Assembly: GCA_914767715.1 (NCBI GenBank)
Contig: OU612073.1
Coordinates: 11,472,001 to 11,532,000, forward strand
Reading direction: 5' to 3'
DNA length: 60,000 bases
DNA from: Membranipora membranacea
Lineage: Eukaryota > Bryozoa > Gymnolaemata > Cheilostomatida > Membraniporidae
The notes beneath the pieces were generated by a model that was not told where the DNA came from, did no database searches, and worked only from the letters and a program-made list of their open reading frames with translations. Below are positions 50,601 to 57,500 of this stretch, one piece after another. The translations under genes were made by a program, and so were the position numbers. Numbering within the stretch: position 1 is the stretch's first letter; each line of letters opens with the position of its first letter.

Positions 50601-53600
50601 CTTGTTGTTGTTGGTGGGGGAGATGTAGTTGTGGTAGAAGTGGTGGTGGTTGGGGGTGGCGGAGGAGGTGTAGTAGTGACGGTAGTTGGTATTGGTGTGG
50701 TTGTTACAGTTGTTGCTGGAGGAGGGGTTACCGCTGTCATGGTTGGTGCTGCTGTTGTTTCGTCACAACTTGGATCATAAGAAGGGTGGCCAACACCGTG
50801 TTTACAGTTTTTGCCATCTACAACAATCAGAAAAACTGAAAATGGTTGTTGTCATAAACAAAAACATCTATCTACCCATAGCACATTGGTGCAACATGTG
50901 AGATATTACAAGATAAGGTATTACCTTTTCCCAGTATTTTAATCTAACTGTGGACTTCATCAACGCTACATTCACACTGTCACAAGAATTTTGCATTGGC
51001 TAGAGATTTTTGGACCACGGTCATGAGTACGCTTTGATTATGAATTGATGAATCTGTTATTTTTATTATTTTTGAGCAATATTATTGTATGCCAGTGGAT
51101 TACCTGTATGATAATCTCAATACACCTTGCAGGGATTTCATTTGTATTAACCATTAGGGCATCTTAACAACACCCCATAATGCAAACTCAGACTGAAGAT
51201 CACTGATGTCACTATGAACATGAAGTGTTTGTTTCTTGTATTGCACATGCTGTTCATAGTGACATCATAATGCAGTGAATGAGAGTTACCTTCCCTTATG
51301 GTGGGCACTCTTTCCACCATCACTAATTCATGCCAAATAGAGAATTGGATTTTGCTACAATGCAAAGCTGACAGAGCTCTATCATAAATAACTGCCTGAC
51401 TATAACCTGCATTGGTCTTTGGGTCGTCTTTAACCTCAAATCTTCTTCAATGTTTCGTTAACTAGCACAGCAGGCACTCTTCGACTTGGCCTACTCTATT
51501 GTATTCACCAGGTGCGCTAAAACTTCGTCTCATCATGTTCTTCCATTTGCATGAATACAAGATCTGTCTTATATCGATCTGTTACAAAACGTTCTATCAC
51601 ATCTTTCATCGAATCAATAACAGATGTGATGTACTATTTATCCAATAATGTGTGCATTGGTTATAGACAGGCCAAAACTTTTGTAGCTTCTACTATGTCA
51701 GCAGTGTCTTAATACCTGTCATAGCCGTACTGGTAAACTTAGGTTACACAGGGTGTTTGCATTGTATCGTCACACAAAAAAATACCTGAAGCTGATTTGT
51801 ATCTATTTTCTGTCTTCAAAGACGACATAAGAAGTTATGTACAGTATAGAGTATAATGCACATTTAGTTGATTTAGGGTTTCTTTCAGTTTTGTTGATAA
51901 CGAGTAAAAAAGAAGCCATTGAATAAAAATAAAAGTTTTGTTGTTTAGTTAGAAGTGTCGTACAGGAAGCTGACAACACTTTGCTATCATGGCCTGCCGT
52001 GACACTAAACCAAACTGGGAGATATTTGTTAGTTTACTGCCACTGATTGATGGAAGATTTAGATAATTCTTCAAGGATAATGTAAATAGAAAAACAAAAT
52101 TTAAAATGACATACCTTAAAATAAATACCTTAAAATGACATACCTTAAAATAAAAGACCTTAAAATGACATACCATAAAATAAAGGATTATAAAAGAAAC
52201 TTACACAAGAAACAATAGAGTGAGTTCTTATATAATATAACAACACTTAGTGAATTATCCGTCACTTTACGATATAGAATGATTCCCTTCCCCTCCCCCT
52301 TATTGCTACATCAGATTGACAAATAATTCACAAGAGTCACAAAATTATGACTTGACTCTAGGGATTTGTGCCCTCGGCTTGCATCATAAATTCTGGGAGG
52401 TCGATATGAAGTGACACAAGAATATTCAAATACTTTAATTATTTTTCCAACCTCTAATTGAAACAGGTCATCACTGCAAGCTTTCACACCGTGGAGATGC
52501 ACAAAAAACTTGAAGGCCTGTGACAGCTAAGGACCCTGACAATTTGTACACCTTTTTGTTTTGTCTTTGTTTTAATAGGAATGAAGTTCAGAAGCGCAGC
52601 AGGTGACTAGCTGCCATCTCGTCTCAAGAAGCAAAGACACTCACCTACCTACCTCATTGTGGTGACATGTGACATATGGTGTAAAATTAATTTCCTGCTA
52701 TTTCAGACAGTCTATCCAAGTGTGAATATTTAATGACCATTCCATTATCAAAAAGCATGACACAACCCATAGTTTTGGCCAAGTGTGAGGACATCTGAAC
52801 TTATGGGAAATATAGGAAGAGCACAACTAAGACTGAATGATCCCCTTCCCAAAGAGTTCACTGTGCGGTAATACATGCTTGGAAAGGAGTACTATCAATT
52901 CGTTGGCGGATCCAAGGATATTCAGTACAAAGAATGTAAAATAAGACATTACAAAGTGACCAGACATAGGAACTGGCTAGGAACAAATCTATCGACATCC
53001 AGGAGAAATAAATTGGGAATAACTAGATATAGCGGAAGGTTTTAAAGACAGATTAATATATCTCATTAAAGTGATAGTGAGGTGTGAGGAATTCGCTTAT
53101 AATTTAACACATGATCGTTTCTTACTAATTACAGTGAGCCTGCCTAATCATGTAACGATAGCCTTGTCACGAGGCCACAGGTTTTGGTTTTTTTGGGTGG
53201 CCTTGTATTTCTCGGTATAGTATGAGTAGTTGTCTTCTGCCTTTTTAGCTCTAATCTACACTACATTGAGCTTTGACTTTTTCTCTGTTCCATAGGCAAA
53301 TAAATTAACTTGTTTATCATATTTATCATATTCAAACTAAAAATAAATAAGTTTTAATAAATTTTAAAACACCCATGACTATGATTATGACCTTGACTAG
53401 TCTGAGAAATTAATGAGGCACACAACACATTCATATACCCATCGTGTGTGTGTGCCTCATCAATTTTTCAGACTAATCAAGGTCGTGTAACACTTTAATC
53501 ACTCATACCTCATCACTCATCACTCATCACTCATCACTTATCGCTTATTGTGATGGGGATAAAACTTACCGATAGAAGGTGGATAGGTTGTCACCAATAA

Positions 53601-53636
53601 AAAAAGCACACACGATCTAGCCAGATGAACATCCAT
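23874..53636 (-). CDS. PKD1L: Polycystin-1-family receptor-channel with mucin-like ectodomain (whole gene, 34 coding exons found)
   Basis: On the minus strand this encodes about 2,010 residues plus one exon not found. The order is: signal peptide (1-22); a short Cys-containing segment (DGKNCKHGVGHPSYDPSC); a Thr/Pro/Ser-rich mucin-like region to about 440; a GAIN-like region with a GPS-like segment (about 870-890); TM1; PLAT (about 940-1080); TM2-TM6; the polycystin extracellular TOP domain (about 1430-1610); TM7-TM11 with the pore; and a short basic tail with a possible coiled coil. The family forms cell-surface and ciliary receptor-channel complexes with PKD2-type subunits. I see no LRR, WSC, PKD-repeat, lectin or recognisable REJ domain. 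The GPS cysteines and the pore filter Asp are missing. All junctions are phase-consistent except between 47286 and 45765, where about 2 mod 3 nucleotides are lacking. Orthology to a numbered vertebrate gene is not assigned. Confidence 0.93.
24972..24998. repeat. CTAT/GATA microsatellite
   Basis: Imperfect (CTAT)n tract (ACTATCTATCTATCTACCTA...) in an intron of the polycystin gene. Confidence 0.9.
25074..25157 (-). CDS. PKD1L: Polycystin exon 34: cytoplasmic tail
   Basis: 28 codons (LQQKIDSLLNLGNYPHKSKT onward) continue the heptad-like pattern LQQKIDSLLNL. Acceptor TTGTAG|TTA, donor GAG|GTAAGA. Confidence 0.85.
26254..26418 (-). CDS. PKD1L: Polycystin exon 33: proximal cytoplasmic tail
   Basis: It is basic and hydrophilic: DKLSIWWKSMSGKNRRKEDM, then EIDKYNSLLDDVMNGKDF, where spaced hydrophobics suggest a short coiled coil. 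Acceptor TTAACAG|GAC, donor AAAG|GTGGGT. Confidence 0.88.
26857..27053 (-). CDS. PKD1L: Polycystin exon 32: pore and TM11
   Basis: It reads MYGYNDIVGAYSDIWLLKLL, then FLMSAGSFFILNMFISVINT, the S6 helix with the family 'FILLNMFLAII' signature. With exon 31 the filter region reads VIGMYGYND, where PKD2 has ILGDFDYN. Confidence 0.95.
27196..27440 (+). mobile_element. tRNA-derived SINE, plus strand
   Basis: An A-box-like TGGTCTGATGGTTAAGG (27207-27223) and a B-box-like GAGCTCGAATCC lie at tRNA spacing, followed by a non-tRNA body. It lies in the polycystin intron between exons 31 and 32. The 3' limit is approximate. Confidence 0.7.
27880..28042 (-). CDS. PKD1L: Polycystin exon 31: TM10 and pore entry
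   Basis: It reads GGVVKWYIALFIVFFFIFAH then TLYLMIGAVSESF and YYSTLVTVIG, giving S5 and the first pore helix. Acceptor TTGGTAG|ATG, donor ATCG|GTACGT. Confidence 0.93.
28406..28539 (-). CDS. PKD1L: Polycystin exon 30: TM9
   Basis: It reads EYVDFDTVALWDEMYSMCLA then VVMFITILQLYQPMDF (S4 region). It lacks the basic residues seen in PKD2 S4. Acceptor AACAG|GC, donor AAG|GTAAAT. Confidence 0.92.
28917..28992. repeat. Short inverted repeat (possible MITE remnant)
   Basis: CATAGTCTAAGCACTT near the left end is matched by the inverted GAGCACTTAGACTATG near the right end, about 40 bases apart. It is intronic. Confidence 0.5.
29145..29304 (-). CDS. PKD1L: Polycystin exon 29: TM8
   Basis: It reads VLDLKNQGVSLYFSDPWHTI, then EIINLLFSLLSVMFLALRTV (S3). 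The DPWHTIEIIN motif parallels the family 'W...dl.n...s'. Donor CGAG|GTAAGA. Confidence 0.92.
29645..29702. repeat. Perfect 58-bp palindrome with (TA)n core
   Basis: ACATCTTTTGTTTTATAT at the left and its exact reverse complement at the right surround an uninterrupted TA run. Each arm is 29 bases with no spacer. It is intronic. Confidence 0.95.
29763..29887 (-). CDS. PKD1L: Polycystin exon 28: TM7
   Basis: It reads LIKSVDVNTFRPYPYIDQFD, then FIFLCFQCIWGLLLIYIAVR, the S2 helix of the channel module. Acceptor TTGCAG|GG, donor CAG|GTATGT. Confidence 0.92.
30280..30446 (-). CDS. PKD1L: Polycystin exon 27: TOP domain, end
   Basis: It contains LLEREEWIDRRTRSLFIEFV, the hallmark 'L....W.D..TR..f.ef..YN', and VKILVELPSGG. 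Donor GGAG|GTATGT. Confidence 0.94.
30804..30978. mobile_element. Pogo/Tigger-like MITE with TA duplication
   Basis: It begins CAGTGTAGTTCACTTAATTC and ends TTATACACTG, inside TA dinucleotides on both sides. CAGTGTA ends plus a TA target duplication are typical of pogo/Tc1-type nonautonomous elements. It is only 175 bp and has no ORF. Confidence 0.72.
31024..31144 (-). CDS. PKD1L: Polycystin exon 26: TOP domain, middle
   Basis: It reads WETLLSANNINSTHDPYLFQ, then GLKYGGYVSSYVPSGY, the counterpart of the family 'Y.GGGY...L' finger. Acceptor CTCTAG|AA, donor AG|GTTTGT. Confidence 0.9.
31753..31842 (-). CDS. PKD1L: Polycystin exon 25: TOP domain, disulfide region
   Basis: It reads DCDYVERFTRPVLARVQCQS then KVEERDWTA. 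The two cysteines match the conserved disulfide pair of the polycystin domain. The frame is set by phase with both neighbours; the other open frame here fails the phase test. Confidence 0.85.
32467..32641 (-). CDS. PKD1L: Polycystin exon 24: TOP domain, first part
   Basis: It contains WPWLQTSIIPNVYPSRAYNG and IYNIDGLLLGPVRVKQNRDS, equivalent to the 'W......P.......LLG..R.RQ.RV' stretch of the polycystin extracellular domain. Acceptor TTGCAG|ACA, donor ATAG|GTACTA. Confidence 0.9.
33018..33176 (-). CDS. PKD1L: Polycystin exon 23: TM6 (first helix of the channel module)
   Basis: It reads ESSLKNKLLTKFKGIATHLL, LCLILLLLIVSH, then SSNYYRQNKAIKETF. This corresponds to S1 of the PKD-type channel and the start of its extracellular loop. 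Confidence 0.92.
33274..33460. repeat. Degenerate GAATCAA heptamer array
   Basis: Many copies of AGAATCA/AGAATTA lie in tandem, with two copies of a longer block ending TCTAGCATCGAGAATCAAG. It is in the intron just 3' of polycystin exon 23 on the plus-strand map, next to exon 22. Confidence 0.9.
33517..33614 (-). CDS. PKD1L: Polycystin exon 22: cytoplasmic loop before TM6
   Basis: It reads SEFYGEVKPLKSNETLVVPQ then SDPVLIKR, a charged loop. Acceptor TATTTCAG|TT, donor CGG|GTAAAT. Confidence 0.87.
33765..34048 (-). mobile_element. tRNA-derived SINE, minus strand
   Basis: Read on the minus strand, TTGGCCTAGTGGTTAGCGG is an A box and GAGTTTCAATTCCCGC a B box. A body and an ATT-rich tail (TTATTATCATTATTTAA) follow. 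It is intronic, between polycystin exons 21 and 22. Confidence 0.85.
34061..34142 (-). CDS. PKD1L: Polycystin exon 21: end of TM5 and acidic loop
   Basis: It reads VLALAVIMSLFLQNTDDDLD then DYSKINH, matching the hydrophobic stretch and acidic linker after TM5 in polycystin-1. Donor ATG|GTGAGT. Confidence 0.9.
34710..34912 (-). CDS. PKD1L: Polycystin exon 20: TM4 and start of TM5
   Basis: It contains LPWWFTIFAYMLVAASIING, the conserved 'LPWW' entry to TM4, and EWLASFVLSFLESLFLLQPA, the TM5 region ending in the family proline. Acceptor TTACAG|GT, donor AGA|GTAAGC. Confidence 0.93.
35312..35479 (-). CDS. PKD1L: Polycystin exon 19: cytoplasmic loop
   Basis: It encodes SSRQASVDLSDSVRQTMMQV and continues to MALED, a hydrophilic loop between TM3 and TM4 that is usually variable in the family. 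Acceptor TCTGTAG|TG, donor GATG|GTATAA. Confidence 0.82.
35776..35828 (-). CDS. PKD1L: Polycystin exon 18: short cytoplasmic-loop exon
   Basis: 17 codons (GFSDQIVVEPFTFSSTA) between AACAG|CGG and CAG|GTATAA. The phase fits both neighbours. An 11-nt alternative using the stronger acceptor TTTACTTTCAG at 35787-35797 would also keep the frame, so the 5' limit is uncertain. Confidence 0.55.
36085..36146. mobile_element. 62-bp hairpin element
   Basis: TGTTAGCTCTGATCTGATTG is followed, after a 22-base loop, by CAATTAGATCAGAGCTAACA, its reverse complement with one mismatch. It is a likely miniature inverted-repeat element within an intron. Confidence 0.65.
36662..36790 (-). CDS. PKD1L: Polycystin exon 17: loop and TM3
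   Basis: It reads YETDKEAEETTSSIKIGPIS, then WNTVFVSAMGSLIVMPPLFI, the third membrane segment with the conserved helix-end prolines. Acceptor TTCTTCTAG|G, donor AT|GTAGGT. Confidence 0.9.
37341..37483 (-). CDS. PKD1L: Polycystin exon 16: PLAT-TM2 linker and TM2
   Basis: It reads DDHIWLSLIKRPKRSGFSRV, the highly conserved 'D.HlWlS...R...s.FtRvQR' motif. This is followed by LSLCLATLFLIMIVNAMW, the second membrane segment. Confidence 0.93.
37865..37976 (-). CDS. PKD1L: Polycystin exon 15: PLAT domain, end
   Basis: It reads FGFKLSTWLSPTIETGYIHE then IFPVDVEGNSDFARLLK. The WLS and I-P-V pattern matches the end of the polycystin-1 PLAT and its exit towards TM2. The donor AAAG|GTTGTC is phase 0 with exon 16. 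Confidence 0.82.
38537..38727. mobile_element. MITE, second copy with 9-bp target-site duplication
   Basis: CACACTGA at the left end and TCAGTGTG at the right end are exact inverted repeats. The element is flanked by TTTCTACAC at 38528-38536 and 38728-38736. There is no coding capacity. The 8-bp terminal repeats and 8-9 bp duplication fit a hAT-like or Mutator-like nonautonomous family. It lies in the intron between polycystin exons 14 and 15. Confidence 0.85.
38776..38930 (-). CDS. PKD1L: Polycystin exon 14: PLAT domain, middle
   Basis: It contains FMISTAENIGVVTHLHIWTD, the PLAT core 'F.l......G.l..i.iWhD'. It then reads MLVDSAMIYHTTSRK, the strand that normally reads W.L..V.V.d. The donor is AC|GTACTA. 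Confidence 0.88.
39733..39906 (-). CDS. PKD1L: Polycystin exon 13: PLAT domain, first part
   Basis: It reads WHYEPIVQNHPDDTGVYLIS, SFKANVFCVIYGEKG and LHLYTGTKRK, matching the 'Y.i.v.TG....A.V...L.G..G' start of polycystin PLAT domains. Acceptor TTTTGTAG|TGG, donor AAG|GTGAGC. Confidence 0.9.
40257..40320. repeat. 16-bp minisatellite, four copies
   Basis: CGAGGCATTCCATTAG and three variants (CGAGGCATTCCACTAG, CGAGACATTCCGCTAT, CGAGGCATTCCAGCAG) lie head to tail in the intron between exons 12 and 13. Confidence 0.92.
40877..41110 (-). CDS. PKD1L: Polycystin exon 12: degenerate GPS and first membrane segment
   Basis: It starts VDPESDEEEIVFKSNFMGSM, in the place of the usual C-x-C-x-H-L-T GPS, but has neither Cys nor His-Leu-Thr. 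It then reads SGLFIPPNKIEFDEVF, the typical post-GPS signature, and TM1 YVLIVVCCLIGLYLLLLLPM. It ends RRADFRDYKE, the linker to PLAT. Confidence 0.92.
41675..41893. mobile_element. Long-arm inverted-repeat MITE
   Basis: About 80-bp imperfect arms: GCAGCTTTTACACTGCAGAT, then CTGACAGATTTTCC and TTATATAAGCTA on the left. The inverted TAGCTTATATAA, GGAAAATCTGTCAG and TGCAGTGTAAATGCAGC lie on the right. There is no ORF. It is in the intron between exons 11 and 12. Confidence 0.78.
43155..43350 (-). mobile_element. tRNA-derived SINE, minus strand (second family)
   Basis: On the minus strand TGGCTAGTGGTGTAATGGAT (A box) and CCGTGTTCGATTTCCGG (B box) are followed by a GGGAGGGCATCC-type body. It lies just beside polycystin exon 11. 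Confidence 0.85.
43381..43595 (-). CDS. PKD1L: Polycystin exon 11: ectodomain leading into the GPS
   Basis: It reads KLRLFVFLREYPAYSTYYVK, then a basic run ARRRREV, then KVWDEESESWVYSDQLE, the position where the GPS tryptophans normally sit. The RRRR stretch could be a furin-type site; this is an inference. Donor GAG|GTACAT. Confidence 0.85.
43756..43921 (-). CDS. PKD1L: Polycystin exon 10: ectodomain, GAIN-B-like
   Basis: It begins VFLDIPDDGQDYQMYTDVNS and ends YQKGRG, with strand-rich sequence typical of the fold before the GPS. Acceptor TTTAG|GTA, donor AG|GTACAG. Confidence 0.82.
44248..44475 (-). CDS. PKD1L: Polycystin exon 9: ectodomain, GAIN-B-like
   Basis: 76 codons starting MRSYRHSPFIHAANSDTVN and ending YQVLEKNAYLK. 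Phase 0 at both ends with donor AAG|GTCGGT. It is beta-rich and joins VFLDIPDD of the next exon. Confidence 0.82.
44720..44950 (-). CDS. PKD1L: Polycystin exon 8: ectodomain segment
   Basis: 77 codons from DERRDLLDGTETFLNKMSSS to SDLSIQ. They contain a helix followed by beta-rich sequence with one Cys (VIDSDVVCIGMA), consistent with the GAIN core. Acceptor GTAG|GAT, donor CAG|GTAATT. Confidence 0.82.
45690..45765 (-). CDS. PKD1L: Polycystin exon 7: GAIN-like segment
   Basis: It reads FGMFAIGDKINMKVNLISDH up to NLNK, after TTTATTTAG|A. It is joined in phase 0 to the next exon (DERRDLLDG). Its upstream phase requires two bases from an unseen exon. Confidence 0.65.
45766..47062 (-). other. Interval expected to contain an unidentified polycystin exon
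   Basis: Exon 5 ends in phase 0 and exon 7 needs two preceding bases, so an exon of length 3n+2 must lie between 45766 and 47285. I could not find one with good signals. The best candidate (46986-46955 read on the minus strand) would create a stop at its junction. The rest holds T/G-rich low-complexity sequence (46636-46724). Confidence 0.5.
47063..47276. mobile_element. MITE at a splice donor, copy with 9-bp target-site duplication
   Basis: It starts CACACTGA and ends TCAGTGTT. It is flanked by CATACTTAC at 47054-47062 and 47277-47285. Its body is clearly related to the copy at 38537-38727 (both share GATAGAGAGTGAATTA, AGGAATTTGGTG and GTGTTCAATTT). The duplicated 9 bp is the minus-strand splice donor GTAAGTATG of polycystin exon 5. 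Confidence 0.85.
47286..47432 (-). CDS. PKD1L: Polycystin exon 5: GAIN-like helices
   Basis: 49 codons starting EDIVMSLDLVYQASGEF and containing ILNVIDNVLTSLHVGSTSNI. The donor ATA|GTAAGTATG coincides exactly with the target-site duplication of a MITE (47063-47276). The phase does not join exon 45690-45765 directly, so an intervening exon is inferred. Confidence 0.75.
48101..48250 (-). CDS. PKD1L: Polycystin exon 4: juxta-mucin helical segment (GAIN-like)
   Basis: 50 codons between TTTTTTTAG|AGT and ATG|GTAGGC. It contains NTRRLTVEDLLEVSEILNFV, resembling the helical GAIN-A subdomain of GPS receptors. The family match is by pattern only. Confidence 0.78.
48852..49325 (-). CDS. PKD1L: Polycystin exon 3: second Thr/Ser-rich exon
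   Basis: 158 codons, almost all Ser/Thr/Pro-rich (TEASSTSTINPTSSTTTASD onward), ending in the ordered helix-like LPLEDLRVNAMEILNA. The acceptor GACAG|ACAGAA and donor GCG|GTGAGA are both in phase 0. Confidence 0.85.
49994..50817 (-). CDS. PKD1L: Polycystin exon 2: Cys segment and Thr/Pro mucin-like domain
   Basis: It opens GKNCKHGVGHPSYDPSCDE and then runs about 225 residues of Thr with Pro, Ala and Gln, including imperfect nine-residue repeats of the type PPTTTTTTQ. It ends FPYDLVLSTVQQVLQSLNM before the donor ATG|GTAAGT. Dense Thr/Pro predicts heavy O-glycosylation and an extended stalk. The repeat is prone to length variation and assembly error. Confidence 0.9.
52101..52190. repeat. Tandem repeat, ~33-bp unit
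   Basis: TTAAAATGACATACCTTAAA followed by ATAAA(A/T)nACC repeats about three times with small changes. Confidence 0.88.
53389..53484. mobile_element. 96-bp inverted-repeat element
   Basis: GACCTTGACTAGTCTGAGAA and AATGAGGCACA on the left face TGTGCCTCAT and TTTTTCAGACTAATCAAGGTC on the right. The arms are about 34 bases with few mismatches, a hairpin MITE-like structure. Confidence 0.68.
53500..53545. repeat. TCATCACT tandem array
   Basis: An octamer repeated about five times (ACTCATCACTCATCACTCAT) lies 25 bp from the donor of polycystin exon 1. Confidence 0.9.
53570..53636 (-). CDS. PKD1L: Polycystin exon 1: start codon and signal peptide
   Basis: The ATG is at 53634-53636. The 22 residues are MDVHLARS followed by the hydrophobic core CVLFLLVTTY, a secretory signal peptide. 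The donor ATCG|GTAAGT leaves one base completing Asp with exon 2. The paralogous exon at 58969-59032 begins MDVQLTRFLLIVLVTSWL, which supports this start. Confidence 0.88.
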
Positions 53637-54093
53637 GTTAGTCTACTTTTGATCTCAAGTCTGAGCTCTATCTAGTCATGATCTATGAATTAAATAAAAA
53701 AAATTCAGCAACGAGCAAAGTAACAGTAAAATATGTGCACAGCAGCAAATTTAGTTTTGGACCTTCTGCCTTAACTTTGCCCTTTTTTTTATTTCTTGGT
53801 AATACTAGAAAATACTATACTGTTAAAGATATAATAAATTTATCTAATCTACTGAGAATCAAAATTGCAATCTCACGACTAAAAACATAGAACCAGTCTT
53901 ATTCCAAGCGTAGGCAAATTTACATAAAAAAAAAACAAGTGTTGTTTGTCTTTGGTGTTATGATAAAAGTTTTCGGGCGCGGTAAGTCAAAAGGTGACAA
54001 CCGAAACATTGCATCTTACTGAAATAAAATGTTATTCAAAAACTAAAGTTTGCAGTAGAGAAACTGAGATACTGAATTTTTTACATAACAAAC

Positions 54094-54200
54094 CTGTAAG
54101 ATAATTTCCTTTATGTCCGACTAGGAATGTAGTGGGAAATGATTATGGGTTGAAGAAATAAATAAGATGAATTCTAACAGCGATGTGATCATCTGAATAA
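54094..54200 (-). other. Probable noncoding first exon of the polycystin gene
   Basis: Downstream of the TATA box, the minus strand carries a donor ATCTTACAG|GTTTGT at 54093. The same sequence and donor occur at 59642 in the paralogous copy, supporting a shared 5'UTR exon. The splice partner would be an acceptor TTCATAG near 53680. Confidence 0.5.
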
Positions 54201-54225
54201 GTGGCTCAGAAGTGCATGTGCAGCC

Positions 54226-54233
54226 TTTATATA
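54226..54233 (-). promoter_or_regulatory. TATA box, polycystin promoter
   Basis: The minus strand reads TATATAAAGGCTGCACATGC, followed by a stretch conserved with 58.1 and 59.8 kb. Conservation of about 60 bp around the box in three copies, two of them upstream of matching 5'UTR and signal-peptide exons, supports a core promoter. Confidence 0.65.
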
Positions 54234-54563
54234 ACCAGTCACAACATCCAGAAAATCAATGTAAGCTATTTACACTAAATCAACAGATACATCAGACCTT
54301 GCAACAGGATAAAAAATGGAAATATTTGTTATATTTCAGAGATTCTGTTGTATCGATCGGTTTTAATACCACATAGTACTAGACTCAGGGCTTTTTAGTA
54401 TTATGATTGATGGACAGTGACCAGCACAGTTGTACATCTGATTGCAGTCACACTGACCATGGAAAAGAATTGAAATGACCACATTCAGGCTTCAGTGTTT
54501 GCTTGCAACTGACATTTCATGATCAAGTCCCATCATGCAACTCAACAGCCTTTCAGCCAGCAC

Positions 54564-57500
54564 TTTCTCACAATGTCTTGGTGATGGTGTTCATTAGTTC
54601 ATCGATTCTGCAACACATTAACAACATCTATTAATATTATTGTAAGCGCTCTGTCTACCAACACAAAATTCACATTGGCGTTGATCATCACATTTGGTTA
54701 CAACCGCCTGAAGTGCACCAATATATTGAATTTTCTTTATCGCACCAATATCGAAAACAGAGGTGATGTACTTTTGGGTCAAGTCAGTTACAGATCCACA
54801 TATTGACATTATCTAGCTTTAATATTTCAGCATGTCTGCATGTCTGTCAGTAGGTCCTACTGTTTAATTTAAGTTACGCAATCTGTATGCATTGTGTCAT
54901 CACATTAGACAACATGTTAAAAGATTTGATGTTTAATTTTGACTTTTGACCACCCAATATTGAGTAATTACAAGCTGAATGCAGTATAGACTATGAGATG
55001 AGGCAAACTTATTTAATTGATTTGAAGTTTCTTTTTTGGATCTTCCATGTAACAAATTCTCATCGATGTGTGTTGACATCATACTTTATTAAAGTATAAG
55101 CCCCCCCCCCCCCTCCAAGTGTTCTATCATACTGAAAGGCACTCACAAAATTCACATGATTTTTGGACTTTCAATAACAGATTCTTCCGTGACGATGTGA
55201 CATGCAGTGCCAGTCCCATCATGCAGAGCATCATCCTATGAAAGGGTTCCTTCGTTCAAATGAATTTGAATATATAAAACCGAAAAATGTTGATGAGGAA
55301 TTACTGTATAATCTCTGATGAACTCCAAAGCAACCAATATACAAAATTACTTATTCCCATTGATATCAAAAGCCAACCCAAAATCTATAATAGGTAATCA
55401 CCCCTAGCTAAAATCAATAAGACGAATCTATAAAATACTATTTTAATGTGACTTCAACCATTTCAAGCCTGTTGTATTTTGTTATTTGTTCTCTTATCAA
55501 CCAACGTTTCAATAACAAGTTACTCCCTTAATGTCAATGAGAGGATAACTCGGAACCAGGAATTCATGCAGTTGGCTAGCCAATCTAGACAAGCTTGCTG
55601 TGGGCGTCTGTTCCTCCTCTCCAAAAAAGCGTACCAAGACAGGCTGGCAGGTGGTATACCTACCTCCTGATTTTCTGTGAGGTCAGCTCCAAAGCCAACC
55701 TGGGTCACAGGTTTAAGAAACATGAACTTGTGAGCGTAAATAAGTCTTATTTATCCATGATTGGTCGGATGTGTAATGTGTATGGGAATAATCCAGTGTT
55801 GGGAGAAAAAAGATCTCTAACTCTGACTGTAAATATATCGGATATAATTATATATATATATATATATATTATTATTGCCAATCACAGTCAATAAATAAAT
55901 AAAAACAATGAAGCAGTGAAAAGATCAAATTCCCTCCCACCTGCCCTCAGTTAACTTAATATTTTGTCTATTGTTCAGTTTCTCACAATGTCTTGGTGAT
56001 GGTGTTCATTTGTTCATCAATTCTGCAACACATTAACACATTAATCTAATAATTATTATTGTAAGCCCTCTGTCTACCAACACAAAATCCACATTGGCGT
56101 TGATCATCACATTTGGTTACAACCGCCTGTAGTGCAGCAACATTTTGCTGCTTTTTTTTATCGCACCAATATCAAAAACAGAGGTGATGTACTTTTTGGT
56201 CAATTCTGTTACAGATCCAGATATTGACATTATCTAGCTTTAATATTTCAGCATGCCTGCATGTCTGTCAGTAGGGCCTACTGTTTAATTTAAGTTACAC
56301 AATCTGTATGCATTGTGTCATCACATTAGACAGTGTGTGAAAATATGTGATGTTTAATTTTGACTTTTGACCACCCAACATTGAGTAATTACAAGCTGAA
56401 CGCGGTATAGACTATGAGGCAAACTTATTCAATCGATTTGAGGTTTCTTTGGGCATCTTCCATGTAACAACCTCTCATCGATGTGCGATGATATCACACT
56501 TTATTAAAGCATGAGTCCCCATCCCTCCAAGCGTTCTATCAGATTGACAGGCACTCAGAATATTCACATCATTTTTGGACTTTCAATAACAGATTCTTCT
56601 GTGACAATGTGACATGCAGTGCCAGTCCCATCATGCAACCCAACATCCTATGAAATCCCACGATTGGTCGGATGTGTATGGAAATAATCCAGTGTTGGGA
56701 GAAAAAAAAGATCTCTAACTATGACTGTCAATATATTTGTTATAATTATGTACATATATCTTTTATATTGCCGATCATAGTCAATAAATAAATGAAAACA
56801 AAGAACAGAGATAAGTCTAAACAGGAGTTCATGCAGTTGGACTACTCAGGGAGATATCCCACCCTCCCTGGTCTACCTAGGTCCTGAGTTTCTGTGAGGT
56901 CAGCTCCATAGCCTAACTAGGGACACAGGTTTGAGAAATGTGAACTTGTGAGTGTAAATAATTTTCATTTATCCATGATTGGTCGGATGTGTATGGGAAT
57001 AATCCAGTGTTAGGAGAAAAAAGATCTCCAACTCTGACTTCAATATATTTTATATAAGTATATATATATATATTTGATTATTGCCGATCATAGTCAATAA
57101 ATAAATAAAAACAGTGAAGCAGTGAAAAGATCAAATTCCCTCTCCCACCTGCCCTCAGTTAACTTAATATTTTGTCTATTGTTCAGTTTCTCACAATGTC
57201 TTGGTGATGGTGTTCATTTGTTCATCAATTCTTCAACACATTAACACCATCTAATAATTATTATTGTAAGCCCTCTGTCTACCAACACAAAATCCACATT
57301 GGCGTTGATCATCACATTTGGTTACAACCGCCTGAAGTGCAGCAACATTTTGCTGCTTTTTTTTGTCGCACCAATATCAAAAACAGAGGTGATGTACTTT
57401 TGGGTCAATTCTGTTACAGATCCAGATATTGACATTATCTAGCTTTAATATTTCAGCATGCCTGCATGTCTGTCAGTAGGTCCTGCTGTTTAATTTAAGT

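Larger units (their letters stand above)
50818..53569 (-). other. First coding intron of the polycystin gene
   Basis: No exon is recognised. It holds a diverged copy (about 51500-51790) of the segment tandemly repeated at 54.5-57.7 kb, a ~33-bp tandem repeat at 52101-52190, a 96-bp inverted repeat at 53389-53484 and a TCATCACT array at 53500-53545. Confidence 0.5.

Noticed and set aside
50094-50839. Plus-strand frames rich in Val/Gly or Cys/Trp
   Set aside because: They are antisense shadows of the Thr/Pro mucin exon on the minus strand.
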